From assembly GCF_001427785.1 (NCBI RefSeq), contig NZ_LMHM01000017.1, positions 164 through 64,163 of the forward strand: 64,000 nucleotides of DNA, read 5' to 3'. Source of the DNA: Lysobacter sp. Root690. GTDB lineage: Bacteria > Pseudomonadota > Gammaproteobacteria > Xanthomonadales > Xanthomonadaceae. How positions within the stretch are numbered: position 1 is the first letter of the stretch; each line of letters begins with the position of its first letter. The notes beneath the pieces are model-generated. The model saw nothing but the letters and a program-made list of their open reading frames with translations, did not search any database and was not told where the DNA came from. This document shows positions 37,078 to 46,056 of this stretch, in pieces. Both the position numbers and the translations under genes were made by a program.

Positions 37078-37188
37078 CGTCATTCCCGCGAAGGCGGGAA
37101 TCCAGAGACTTCAAACGTTCTCGCACGAAAGGCCCTGGATGTTCGGCTCCGCCGAAGTAAAGCGGAGCCCGCCTTCGCGGGAATGACG
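37078..37188. repeat. Inverted repeat element, family C (GTCATTCCCGCGAAGGCGGG)
   Basis: A 111-base unit begins CGTCATTCCCGCGAAGGCGG and ends with its inverse (CCGCCTTCGCGGGAATGACG). Between them are ACTTCAAACGTTCTCGCACG and CTCCGCCGAAGTAAAG. The same unit recurs at 51884-51994 and 52081-52347. It and a T/G-rich low-complexity stretch at about 36912-36965 fill the gap 36853-37326. Confidence 0.9.
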
Positions 37189-37326
37189 ATCTGGAGAGAG
37201 GCGCAAGCGTTCTGCTCAGCGGTTTCGGATCGGTCTGCGCTCGCTAGGACGCAGTGGCAAGGTGCGTTGTTCCCGCGCCGTAGCCAACGCAATCAGCCAG
37301 CCAACCTCGGCCAGCCATCCACCGCC

Positions 37327-37554
37327 TCAATTCGGATTCGACCCCACCCCATGCGGCGTGATCCAGCCCATGTAGATCGCCAGGACCACCAGCAGGATCA
37401 GCGCGACGGACAGCGCGATACGACGGGTCAGCGCGTTGACGGTGCGCTTGCTCTGACCCTTGTCCACCAGCATGTAATACAGACCGGCGCCCAGGTTCCA
37501 CACGATGACGATCAGGAAGGCGACAACCAGCAGGATCTTCAGCGACTCGTTCAT
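37327..37554 (-). CDS. Twin-transmembrane protein, DUF2909 type
   Basis: A 75-residue protein with two membrane helices (ILLVVAFLIVIVWNLGAGLYY and IALSVALILLVVLAIYMGW) joined by a short basic loop (VDKGQSKRTVNALTRR). DUF2909 proteins sit in cytochrome oxidase assembly loci of many proteobacteria. It is divergent from the SURF1 gene. A longer frame to 38379 is antisense shadow. Confidence 0.85.
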   Translation of the reverse strand: MNESLKILLVVAFLIVIVWNLGAGLYYMLVDKGQSKRTVNALTRRIALSVALILLVVLAIYMGWITPHGVGSNPN

Positions 37555-37746
37555 CGCGGCCTCCTCGGGCGCGCGCGGCGCGCGCATGAATGCGAAGGCG
37601 GCATTATCGCTCCGATTCGCTGGTCGCGCCGAGTGCGGCATCGGGTCGCACCGGGCTGACGCGGGTGGCCGCGGTCGCCGGCGGTACAGTGGCGGCATGC
37701 GCGCCCACGCCACCCACGCGCTTCTCACCCATACGGACCGCGCACG

Positions 37747-38487
37747 ATGAGCCGCCGCGGCAGCCTGCTGTTCGGCTGGATCCTGGCGCTGGCGACGATC
37801 GCGGTGTTCGCCAGCCTGGGCCGCTGGCAATCGCATCGCGCGGTCGAGAAGCAGGCGATGCTCGATGCCGCCGCCGCGGTGCTGCACGATCGCCGTCCCA
37901 AGCCGCTGTCGCTCGCCGACGATCCGGCGCGGCTGCGCGATTACGACTGGGCCTCGGGCCTCGGCTCGTTCGACGCGCGCGGCCCGCTGCTGCTCGACAA
38001 CCAACAGCGCAACGGCCGCGCCGGCGTGCGCGTGTACCGCATCTTCCTGCCGCGCCAGAGCGGCCCGCTGCTGGTCGACCTGGGCTGGCTGCCGCTGGCC
38101 GGCGACCGCAAGCTGCCGGTCATCGCCAAGCCCGAGGGCGAATTCGCGCTCGGCGGCCTGCTGACCGCGCCGCCGTCCAGCGGCATCGCCCTGGGCGCCG
38201 GCATCGGCCGCGAAGGCGAGGGCTGGTTGCTGACCCGGGTCGATCCGGCCGCGATCGCCGCCGCGACCGGCCTGTCGGTGCCGCTGGCGCCTCGGGTGCT
38301 GCGCCTGGATCCGGCGATCAAGCTCGGCTTCGAGCGCGATCTGGAACTGCTCGCCAACACCCTGCCGCCGCAGCAGCATCGCGGCTATGCGCTGCAGTGG
38401 TACGCGCTGGCCCTTGCGGTGCTGGCCACCGCGCTGATCCTCACCTTCCGCCGCAAGCGGACCCGCCCCGACGCCGCGAACCCATGA
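37747..38487 (+). CDS. SURF1-family oxidase assembly protein
   Basis: 246 residues with membrane helices at both ends (LLFGWILALATIAVFASLGRW and ALALAVLATALILTF). The periplasmic part has the family blocks GLGSFDARGPLLLDNQQRNGRAG and LLVDLGWLPL. SURF1 helps place heme a in subunit I. The stop overlaps the next gene as ATGA. Confidence 0.93.
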   Translation: MSRRGSLLFGWILALATIAVFASLGRWQSHRAVEKQAMLDAAAAVLHDRRPKPLSLADDPARLRDYDWASGLGSFDARGPLLLDNQQRNGRAGVRVYRIFLPRQSGPLLVDLGWLPLAGDRKLPVIAKPEGEFALGGLLTAPPSSGIALGAGIGREGEGWLLTRVDPAAIAAATGLSVPLAPRVLRLDPAIKLGFERDLELLANTLPPQQHRGYALQWYALALAVLATALILTFRRKRTRPDAANP

Positions 38488-39065
38488 CCGACTCCGCTTC
38501 GACCGCCGCCGCCAACAAGCAGCGCAACCGCAATCGCCTGACCTTGGTGCTGATCGCCGCGTTCTTCTTCGTGCCGATGCTGGTGGCCGGGATCCTGCGC
38601 TTCACCGATCACCATCCGGCGGTGACCCGCCAGCACGGCGAATTGCTCGAACCCAAGCCCGATCTGCGCACGCACGAGCCGCGTCTGGCCGACGGCAAGC
38701 CCTATCCGTGGCAGCCGCAGGCGCGGGTGTGGCGCATCCTGGTCGCGCCGAAGGCCGATTGCCGCGAAGCCTGCGTCAAGCTGTCGCGCGAGCTGGACAC
38801 GGTCTGGCAGTTGTTCGGCAAGGACGCCGACCAGGTCGACATCCTGTGGCTCGGCGCGCCGCCGGACGGGGCCGCGCGGCCGGTGTCGCTGCGGGTGCTG
38901 ACCGATTCGCCGTCGCTGCGGGCCCAGCTGCCACGCCTGAACGATCCGGCCGGCACGCCGGTGTATGTGATCGACCCGAACGGCTTCGTGATTCTGCGCT
39001 ACGCTCCCGGCTTCGAACCCGGCGGTCTGCGCGCGGACCTCGTCAAGCTGCTGAAACTGATGTGA
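38484..39065 (+). CDS. Membrane-anchored protein of the oxidase assembly locus, thioredoxin-fold-like
   Basis: 193 residues. One N-terminal membrane helix (LTLVLIAAFFFVPMLVAGIL) is followed by a periplasmic domain reading WRILVAPKADCREACVKLSREL...VYVIDPNGFVILRYAPG. The C-x3-C and the DPNGFVILRY ending recall SCO/thioredoxin-fold copper assembly proteins, though the full SCO motif is not present. It sits between SURF1 and ctaA with coupled translation, the usual place of this small protein in gammaproteobacteria. Confidence 0.8.
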   Translation: MTDSASTAAANKQRNRNRLTLVLIAAFFFVPMLVAGILRFTDHHPAVTRQHGELLEPKPDLRTHEPRLADGKPYPWQPQARVWRILVAPKADCREACVKLSRELDTVWQLFGKDADQVDILWLGAPPDGAARPVSLRVLTDSPSLRAQLPRLNDPAGTPVYVIDPNGFVILRYAPGFEPGGLRADLVKLLKLM

Positions 39066-39129
39066 TCGGTGGGCCGGCGCGGCGCGCTGGCCCCGGTATC
39101 GCAAGCATCGAGCAGGAAAGAGTTTTCGA

Positions 39130-40293
39130 ATGAGCGTAGCGAGCATGACCGGCCTGAGCGCTTCGGGCCTGTACAAGAATTTCCACCGCATCGCCTGGCT
39201 GGCCGTCGCGCTGGCTTTGTGCGTGATCGTGTTCGGCGCCTTCGTGCGCCTGTCCAACGCCGGCCTGAGCTGCCCGGACTGGCCGACCTGCTACGGCCGC
39301 GCCGCGTGGCCGACCACCGCGCACGAGATCACCGACCACGCCGCGACCGCGATCCGCCCGGTCGAAGTGCACAAGGCCTGGCGCGAACAATTCCATCGCA
39401 TGATCGCCGGCCTGCTCGGCGTGCTGGTGCTGACCCTGGCGCTGGTGTCGGCGCGTCGGCGCAGCAAGGGCATGCTGCAGATCGCGCTGGCCGCCGCAGT
39501 GGTCGCGATCGCGATTCCGCTGTACATGAAAAGCGAACACGTCGCCGCGTCGGGATTGGCGATCCTCGGCGAAGCGATCCTGCTCGGCGCGGCCTTGCGC
39601 TGGAGCAACACCGACCTGTCGCGCGCCTCGGCGCTGACCCTGGCGGTGATCATCTTCCAGGCCCTGCTGGGCATGTGGACGGTGACCTGGCTGCTCAAGC
39701 CGATCGTGGTGATGGGCCATCTGCTGGGTGGATTACTGACGTTCTCGCTGCTGGTGTGGATCGCGTGGCGCGCCACCAACCAGCCGATCCGGCTGGCCGA
39801 TGCGGTCAGCGTGCGCCGCTTGATCATGCTCGGCATCGCCGTGCTCGGCGTGCAGATCGCGCTCGGCGGCTGGACCAGCGCCAATTACGCCGCGCTCGCC
39901 TGCGGCAACGATTTCCCGACCTGCGTCGGCCAATGGATGCCGCGCCACGATTTCCGCGAAGCGTTCGTGCTGTGGCGCGGGATCGGCGTGGACTACGAAG
40001 GCGGCATTCTCGACGGCGAGGCGCGCATCGCGATCCAGCTCGCGCACCGGGCGATGGCGATGGTCGTGTTCGTCTATCTGCTGGGCCTGATGGTGAAACT
40101 GCTGCGCACCCCGGGCATGCGCGGTTGGGCGAGTCTGCTGGGCGCGCTGACCTTGTTGCAGGTCGGCCTGGGCATCGCCAACGTCAAACTCAGCCTGCCG
40201 CTCGCGGTCGCGGTCGCGCACAACGCTGGCGCGGTGCTGCTGCTGTTCGTGCTGGTATCGCTGCTCGCGCGCCTGCGCACGCCGGAGACCTGA
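39130..40293 (+). CDS. ctaA: Heme A synthase (COX15/CtaA)
   Basis: 387 residues and eight membrane helices. Heme-ligand His residues lie in [37 protein letters not shown] and [10 protein letters not shown]. The opening [20 protein letters not shown] carries the conserved Cys pair region. It oxidises heme O to heme A for the oxidase. The stop overlaps the ctaB start (TGATG). Confidence 0.95.
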   Translation: MSVASMTGLSASGLYKNFHRIAWLAVALALCVIVFGAFVRLSNAGLSCPDWPTCYGRAAWPTTAHEITDHAATAIRPVEVHKAWREQFHRMIAGLLGVLVLTLALVSARRRSKGMLQIALAAAVVAIAIPLYMKSEHVAASGLAILGEAILLGAALRWSNTDLSRASALTLAVIIFQALLGMWTVTWLLKPIVVMGHLLGGLLTFSLLVWIAWRATNQPIRLADAVSVRRLIMLGIAVLGVQIALGGWTSANYAALACGNDFPTCVGQWMPRHDFREAFVLWRGIGVDYEGGILDGEARIAIQLAHRAMAMVVFVYLLGLMVKLLRTPGMRGWASLLGALTLLQVGLGIANVKLSLPLAVAVAHNAGAVLLLFVLVSLLARLRTPET

Positions 40294-41225
40294 TGAACGC
40301 CACCAGCCGTCCCACCGCGAGGCAATACTGGGCGCTGACCAAGCCGCGCGTGGTCGCGTTGATCGTGTTCACCGCGATCGTCGGCATGTTCCTGGCGGTG
40401 CCGGGCTGGCCGCCGCTGCGCGAGTCGGTGCTGGGTTTTCTCGGCATCTGGCTGGCCGCGTCCTCGGCCGCGGCGATCAACCAACTGCTGGATTCGCGCA
40501 TCGACGCGAAGATGGCGCGCACCTCGTGGCGGCCGATCGTCGCAGGCCAGGTGTCGCCGACCCAGGCGCTGGTGTTCGCGCTGATTCTCGCCGCCGCCTC
40601 GATGCTGATCCTGGTGCTGTGGGTCAACGTGATCACCGCGGTGCTGACCTTCGCCTCGCTGATCGGCTACGCGGTGATCTACACCGTGTTCCTCAAGCGC
40701 GCCACGCCGCAGAACATTGTGATCGGCGGCGTCGCCGGCGCCGCGCCGCCGCTGCTGGGCTGGGCCGCGGTCACCGGCATGCAGGGGCCGTGGGACTGGG
40801 CGCACGCGCTGCTGCTGGTATTGATCATTTTCGTGTGGACGCCGCCGCATTTCTGGGCGCTGGCGATCTTCCGCCGCGCCGACTACGCGCGCGCGATGGT
40901 GCCGATGCTGCCGGTCACCCACGGCGTGCAGTACACGCGCTGGCAGATCCTGTTCTACACCGTGCTGCTGGTGGCCGTGACCGTGCTGCCGTGGGCGGTG
41001 GGCATGAGCGGCGTGTTCTACCTGGGCGGCGCCCTCGTGCTCGGCGCGATGTTCCTGTACTACGCCTGGAAACTGATGGACCCGCCCGACGAGTTGTACG
41101 CGATGCGGGTTTTCAACTACTCGATCGTCTACTTGATGGCGTTGTTCGCGTTCTTGATGATCGACCACTGGATGCTGCCGGCGTTGCAGCCGGCCGCGGC
41201 CTTCGAGCTGCGCCAAGTGGGTTGA
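40293..41225 (+). CDS. ctaB: Protoheme IX farnesyltransferase (heme O synthase)
   Basis: A 310-residue UbiA-type prenyltransferase. The first Asp-rich motif is in [19 protein letters not shown] and the second region in [19 protein letters not shown]. It starts [20 protein letters not shown] as the family does. It adds the farnesyl tail to heme B, the step before CtaA. It is the last gene of the oxidase assembly set. Confidence 0.95.
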   Translation: MNATSRPTARQYWALTKPRVVALIVFTAIVGMFLAVPGWPPLRESVLGFLGIWLAASSAAAINQLLDSRIDAKMARTSWRPIVAGQVSPTQALVFALILAAASMLILVLWVNVITAVLTFASLIGYAVIYTVFLKRATPQNIVIGGVAGAAPPLLGWAAVTGMQGPWDWAHALLLVLIIFVWTPPHFWALAIFRRADYARAMVPMLPVTHGVQYTRWQILFYTVLLVAVTVLPWAVGMSGVFYLGGALVLGAMFLYYAWKLMDPPDELYAMRVFNYSIVYLMALFAFLMIDHWMLPALQPAAAFELRQVG

Positions 41226-41279
41226 TCGGTCGCGCCGCCGAACGCGCGACCACCATTGAAGTCAGGGGAGATGCTGTCG

Positions 41280-42590
41280 ATGAGGAATCCGATCCTTCGT
41301 TCCATCACGGCGCTCCTGCCGCTGGCCATCGCCTTCGCGGCCTCGGCGCAGACCGCATCGCCGGCCGATGCGTCGGTGGCCGACGATCTGGTGGTGACCG
41401 CGGCCAAGCTGTTCGACGCGCGTAGCGGCAAGCTGATCGACCGGCCGCAGGTGCTGATCCGCGACGGCCGCATTATTGAGGTCGGCCGCATCGGCGACGC
41501 CGTACCCGATGGGATCAAGCGCCTGGACCTGGCCGGCATGACCTTGCTGCCGGGCCTGATCGACATGCACACCCATCTGGATTCCGATCCGTCCTACGGC
41601 GGCTACACTGGTCTGCAGTTCAACGATCGGTTCTGGTCGGTGCTCGCGGTCAAGCACGCGCAGCAGACCCTCGATGCCGGTTTCACCACCGTGCGCAACG
41701 TCGGCGCCGATGCCTGGAACGATGTCGGCCTGCGCCAGGCCATCGACGAAGGCCAGCTGCGCGGTCCGCGCATCGTCACCGCGGCGTATTCCTTCGGCGC
41801 CACCGGCGGGCATTGCGATTCGACCTTTTTCCCGCCGTCGATGAACCAGAAGAGCCCGTACAACGCCGACTCGCCCGAACAGGCGCGCCAGCGCGTGCGC
41901 GAGCTGCGCAAGTACGGCGCGCAGGTGATCAAGATCTGCGCCACCGGCGGCGTGTTCTCGCGCAATACCGAGCCGGGTCAGCAGCAGATGAGCTATGAGG
42001 ACATGAAGGCCGTCGCCGATGAAGCGCACCAGTGGGGCCTGCGCGTCGCCGCGCACGCGCACGGCGCCAGCGGCATCCGCGATGCGATACGCGCCGGGGT
42101 CGACACCATCGAGCACGCCAGCCTGATCGACGACGAAGGCATTCGCCTCGCCAAGCAACACGGCGCGTGGTTGTCGATGGACATCTACAACACCGATTAC
42201 ACCCAGGCCGAGGGCAAGAAGAACGGCGTGCTCGAGGACAACCTGCGCAAGGATCGCGAAGTCGCCGACATCCAGCGCGAGAATTTCCGCCGCGCGCATG
42301 CGGCCGGGGTGAAGATGGTCTACGGCACCGACGCGGGCGTGTACCCGCACGGTCAAAACGGCCGCCAGTTCGCGGTCATGACCCGCTACGGCATGAGCGC
42401 GGCGCAGGCGATCCAGGCGGCGACCGCGAACGCGGCCGAGGCATTGGGACGCAAGGACGTCGGCATCGTCGAGAAAGGCCGCTGGGGCGATTTGATCGCG
42501 GTTGCCGGCGATCCGACTCAGGACGTGACCTTGCTGGCTTCGGTGCCGGTGGTGATCAAGGGTGGCGAAGTGGTGAAGGACGCGCGCTGA
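41280..42590 (+). CDS. Exported amidohydrolase, prolidase-like
   Basis: About 436 residues with a signal peptide (ITALLPLAIAFAASAQT). The amidohydrolase barrel shows LPGLIDMHTHL (metal His pair), the metal-bridging Lys in QVIKICATGGVF, His in VAAHAHGASG and TIEHAS, and Asp in MVYGTDAGVYPHG. This subgroup includes Xaa-Pro and Xaa-Arg/Lys dipeptidases and carboxypeptidases. The start at 41280 lies about nine bases after AGGGGAG. It is probably part of periplasmic peptide use with the other peptidases here. Confidence 0.88.
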   Translation: MRNPILRSITALLPLAIAFAASAQTASPADASVADDLVVTAAKLFDARSGKLIDRPQVLIRDGRIIEVGRIGDAVPDGIKRLDLAGMTLLPGLIDMHTHLDSDPSYGGYTGLQFNDRFWSVLAVKHAQQTLDAGFTTVRNVGADAWNDVGLRQAIDEGQLRGPRIVTAAYSFGATGGHCDSTFFPPSMNQKSPYNADSPEQARQRVRELRKYGAQVIKICATGGVFSRNTEPGQQQMSYEDMKAVADEAHQWGLRVAAHAHGASGIRDAIRAGVDTIEHASLIDDEGIRLAKQHGAWLSMDIYNTDYTQAEGKKNGVLEDNLRKDREVADIQRENFRRAHAAGVKMVYGTDAGVYPHGQNGRQFAVMTRYGMSAAQAIQAATANAAEALGRKDVGIVEKGRWGDLIAVAGDPTQDVTLLASVPVVIKGGEVVKDAR

Positions 42591-42603
42591 GCGGCGCGCG
42601 TCC

Positions 42604-43095
42604 TTATTTCCAACCGTCCTCGCGCAGGCGCGTCAGGCTGCGATCGCGATTGCGGTACAGCAGCCAGGCGCCGATGCCGACCACGCCGAACGACGCCAGC
42701 GCGGTGGCGAGGCCGAAGCTCAGACCCAGGCCGCGCAGCGCCGGCACGCGCACGGCGATTTCCGCCGCGGTCGCCGCGAGCAAACCGATATAGGACCAGC
42801 CGATCAGCTCGTAATGGCGTTGCAGCCAACGCTCGGCCGGCCGCTTGCGATAGGCAGGATAGAAGCCGGCGGCCAGCGTGCCCAGGCTGATCAGCGCAAG
42901 CACATGGAACGGCCCGAACCCGCCGAACACCCGATAGATCATCAACGCGGTGAGATTGAGCGTCAGCATCGCGGCGACATAGCCGTAACCGAGCCAGCGA
43001 TGCAGGCGCGTGCCCTTGCGGCGCAACAGGACCGCGGCGCCGAGCGACACCGCCAGCACGCCGACCGCGGTATGCACCAGACCGAGCGTATTCAT
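42604..43095 (-). CDS. DUF2306-type integral membrane protein
   Basis: 163 residues and four membrane helices. TLGLVHTAVGVLAVSLGAAVLLRRKGTRLHRWLGYGYVAAM is the typical start of DUF2306 and related proteins, with His and Arg residues that could bind a cofactor. It ends RYRNRDRSL-type basic. The start at 43095 removes a GC-rich upstream shadow. Its function is unknown. Confidence 0.78.
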   Translation of the reverse strand: MNTLGLVHTAVGVLAVSLGAAVLLRRKGTRLHRWLGYGYVAAMLTLNLTALMIYRVFGGFGPFHVLALISLGTLAAGFYPAYRKRPAERWLQRHYELIGWSYIGLLAATAAEIAVRVPALRGLGLSFGLATALASFGVVGIGAWLLYRNRDRSLTRLREDGWK

Positions 43096-43227
43096 GCGCC
43101 ACCTCCTGTGGCGATCGTGCCGCCCCGGGTGGAGCGGCGCCGGCCCCATCCTCGCCGCGCCGCATCCATCGGCGGCACTGAGGAATGTCAGTGCCGGACG
43201 GTTATGCCGACCGGCCTGCCGCGCGGG

Positions 43228-44229
43228 TCAGTCGGCGATGTCTTCGGCCGCCGCCGGGATTGCAGGCCGCTTGCGCGCATAACGACGCGCGATATGCGCG
43301 CACACGATCAACTGCAACTGATGGAAGATCATCACCGGCAGCACGATCGCGCCGAGCGCGCTGCTCGCGAACAGGATCTTCGCCATCGGCACGCCAGTGG
43401 CCAGGCTCTTCTTCGAGCCGCAGAACACGATCGCGATTTCGTCCTCGCGCGAAAACCCCATCCGGCGCGCGGCGAAGGTGGTGGTCAGCATCACCACCGC
43501 GAGCAGCAACGCGCATACGCCGATCACCACGTACAACGCGCCCAGCGGCGTGTTCTGCCACAGGCCGCTGCTGACCGAGGCGGCGAACGCGGTGTAGACC
43601 ACCAGCAGCACCGTGCCCTGGTCGGTATAGCGCAACACCGCGCGCTGGCGTTCGACCCAGGCGCCGATCCAGCGCCGCAGCAGATGCCCGGCCACGAACG
43701 GCACTAGCAACTGCAGCATGATCTTGCCGATCGCTTCGCCCGGGTTCGCCATCGCGCCGTGCGCGCCGGCCAGCGCGCTCATCAGCAGCGGGGTCAGGAA
43801 CACGCCGAGCAGGCTCGACGCCGATGCGCTGCATACCGCCGCCGGCACGTTGCCGCCGGCCATCGAGGTGAACGCGATCGAGGACTGCACGGTCGAGGGC
43901 AGGGTGCACAGGAACAACAGGCCCAGGTACAACTCCGGCGTCAGCCAGTGGCCCGACAGTGGCCGCAGCATCAGGCCGAGCAGCGGAAACAGCACGAAGG
44001 TGCTGGCGAAGATCACCAGGTGCAATCGCCAATGCAAGGCGCCGGCGAGGATCGCTTCGCGCGACAGGCGCGCGCCGTGCAGGAAGAACAGCGCGGCGAT
44101 CGCGATATTGGTGAAGTCGTCCAGGGCGCCTGCTGACACGCCGCGGACCGGGAACCACCAGGCCAGCGCGACCGCGCCGAGCAGGGCCAGGGTGAAGCCG
44201 TCGACGCGCAGACGTTTTAGCCAATGCAT
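43228..44229 (-). CDS. Bile acid:sodium symporter-like (SBF-like) transporter
   Basis: 333 residues and about ten membrane helices. Family blocks are FFLHGARLSREAILAGALHWRLH, LPSTVQSSIAFTSMAGGNVPAAVCSASAS and IVFCGSKKSLATGVPMAKILF. The YfeH/SBF-like subgroup is widespread and has no agreed substrate. The start at 44229 is adjacent to a heptamer repeat. The longer frame runs through repeat DNA. Confidence 0.9.
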   Translation of the reverse strand: MHWLKRLRVDGFTLALLGAVALAWWFPVRGVSAGALDDFTNIAIAALFFLHGARLSREAILAGALHWRLHLVIFASTFVLFPLLGLMLRPLSGHWLTPELYLGLLFLCTLPSTVQSSIAFTSMAGGNVPAAVCSASASSLLGVFLTPLLMSALAGAHGAMANPGEAIGKIMLQLLVPFVAGHLLRRWIGAWVERQRAVLRYTDQGTVLLVVYTAFAASVSSGLWQNTPLGALYVVIGVCALLLAVVMLTTTFAARRMGFSREDEIAIVFCGSKKSLATGVPMAKILFASSALGAIVLPVMIFHQLQLIVCAHIARRYARKRPAIPAAAEDIAD

Positions 44230-44308
44230 GGAGGGCGGGGATTCGGGATTGGGGATTGGGGATTCGAGATTAGCGCCAGTGCCATCGCCGCGAATGCGGG
44301 TTTCGCAC

Positions 44309-44445
44309 TGTAGGAGCGGCGCGAGCCGCGACAGCGCCACTTCACATGCGACGCTTCCGGCCTGGGCGCGGTGATGGGTTGACGCTCGACCTCGCCGTTG
44401 CGGCGAGGTTTCATTGGCGCTGTCGCGGCTCGCGCCGCTCCTACA
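44309..44445. repeat. REP-like pair, family A, exact 31-base inverted repeat
   Basis: 44309-44339 and 44415-44445 are exact reverse complements (TGTAGGAGCGGCGCGAGCC then GCGACAGCGCCA) separated by 75 bases, like a REP doublet. A heptamer-repeat tract (about 44233-44271) lies next to it. Together they fill the gap 44230-44507. Confidence 0.92.
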
Positions 44446-44507
44446 GGGGGCGGACGAAGCCTGCGTTGCGACCGGGAGCTCCGCCATCGGCGAACGCACC
44501 CGTCACC

Positions 44508-44882
44508 TCACCAAGGCTTGACCTTGTCCGCGATCTCCGCCGCGCTGTCCGGCGTCACGTACCACTTGCCCGGGTCTTCGTATTCGAAGTCGATCGCGAC
44601 TTCGGCTGCTTCGCGGTTGATGCGGATGATGCACACCCGCCACGGCGCCTTGTCCTTGACCTGGGTGACCCGGCGCAGTTCTTCCAGGCGGTTCTCGATC
44701 TCCACGCCCGATGGCGTCAGCGGTTCGCCCGGCTGGTCCTTGTCGTAGCGGAAGCCGTTGAGGCGGCTGATGCCGTCGCCGTACCACGCGATCAGCGCGT
44801 AACCGTCCCACGGCCGTTCGCCGGCCTTGGGGTCGACCACGATCAGGCGCGCGATCTCGCCAAGCAATTCGTCTCTGTTCAT
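44508..44882 (-). CDS. Putative YezG-like immunity protein
   Basis: 124 residues, acidic, no signal. LIAWYGDGISRLNGFRYD and PWRVCIIRINREAAEVAIDFEYEDPGKW resemble the DUF600/YezG immunity fold that neutralises YeeF-type nuclease toxins in Bacillus. It lies 36 bases downstream of a gene with a matching nuclease domain, on the same strand, which is the usual toxin-immunity order. The similarity is judged by eye and is modest, so the call leans on context. Confidence 0.65.
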   Translation of the reverse strand: MNRDELLGEIARLIVVDPKAGERPWDGYALIAWYGDGISRLNGFRYDKDQPGEPLTPSGVEIENRLEELRRVTQVKDKAPWRVCIIRINREAAEVAIDFEYEDPGKWYVTPDSAAEIADKVKPW

Positions 44883-44918
44883 GTCCTGCCTTGCGTATCG
44901 GTAAGGGCGCGCCGGCGA

Positions 44919-45884
44919 TCAACCGGCGGCGATCATGTCGTCCATCTGACTGCCGTCGACCCGGTCGTAGTGCTGACCGGCGCGGTTGTCGAAGCTGACG
45001 CGTTGATCGTAAACCCTGCTGCCGTCGCTCGGGTCGATGACCTCATAGGAAATGCGAACCCGGTCCGGTCGATCGACGTTGCGCGGGGCCAGGTCGACGC
45101 TGATCTGCACGTCCATGCCCTTGTCGACCCAGGCCGCCCACTCGTTTTCGAGGGTTTTGTAGGCGCCCATGTTGAAGTTGCCGTTCTGCGGGAACAGGTT
45201 CTTCAGGCCCTGATCGGTGACGAAGCGATGGCCGAACACGTGGCCGCCCTGATCGCCTTCGATGCCGCGGTCGGCGGCGGCGCCTTGCGCGTCGGTCTCC
45301 GCGTCGCTGCGTTCGAGCTTGCTGAACACGGTGCGCAAGGTGCCCTCGGCATGGATCGGACGGCCTTCCGAGTCGACCGTCCAGACCGCATCGTTGACCT
45401 CGCCGCTGTCGGGATTGACGACGCTGGCGGAGATTTCCCGGGTGTCGTCCTGCGACGACGGCGACAACCCCAGCCATTGCTTGAGCTTGTCGACCAGGCC
45501 GTCGCCGTCGCCCTGCGGCAGCGCCGCATAGGCATCGCGCACCTGCGGCCCGCTGCTGCGTTCTACCGCGCTGGCGATGGTGTCGTGTCCGAACGCGGCT
45601 TCGAGCTTTTGCAATTGCGGCGCGTCGAGTTTGCCGGCGAGGTCCTGCGCCAGGGTGTCGCGATCGGCCAGCGGCAAGGCATCGACCTGATCGCGCAAGC
45701 GGTCGAGTTGCGGCGGCGTCAGCGCGTCGGTCGCGGCGCGCGCCTGCGCCGGATCGGCGTCGCGCAAGGCCTGCGGCGTGACCGCCGCAGCCGATGAATC
45801 CGTCGACCGGTCCAACGGCGGCAGGCGCTCGAAGGCGGGGCGCGAGCTGATCGGGTCGGTCATCGACGGGGCCTGACTGTGCAT
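44919..45884 (-). CDS. Putative secreted nuclease toxin (Endonuclease_NS_2-like)
   Basis: 321 residues. The C-terminal half has GDQGGH (210-215), NLFPQNGNFNMGAYKTLENEWA (229-250) and a beta-rich end, the pattern of non-specific DNA/RNA endonuclease toxins such as Bacillus YeeF. The GGH is the candidate catalytic His and the Asn-rich block the metal site. The N-terminal 140 residues are helical, with repeated ALRDADPAQARA/PPQLDRLRDQVDAL units and no signal peptide, so they may be a delivery or chaperone-binding part. The likely immunity gene follows. No type VI or other secretion genes lie in the window. Confidence 0.7.
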   Translation of the reverse strand: MHSQAPSMTDPISSRPAFERLPPLDRSTDSSAAAVTPQALRDADPAQARAATDALTPPQLDRLRDQVDALPLADRDTLAQDLAGKLDAPQLQKLEAAFGHDTIASAVERSSGPQVRDAYAALPQGDGDGLVDKLKQWLGLSPSSQDDTREISASVVNPDSGEVNDAVWTVDSEGRPIHAEGTLRTVFSKLERSDAETDAQGAAADRGIEGDQGGHVFGHRFVTDQGLKNLFPQNGNFNMGAYKTLENEWAAWVDKGMDVQISVDLAPRNVDRPDRVRISYEVIDPSDGSRVYDQRVSFDNRAGQHYDRVDGSQMDDMIAAG

Positions 45885-46056
45885 TGGTTACACAGGAAGT
45901 TAGCCATTAATGCGCCGCGATCCCAGTGGGGAAAACCCTGGTGAAGTGTGTCAATTCAATGACTTCCACGGTTTTTACTAGGGTCGCCCCCATCTGGCCC
46001 CGGCCCGGGGCGAGGACTAGCGTGAAAGCCCTCTCCCCCAGCGCGGCGCGACGGCC

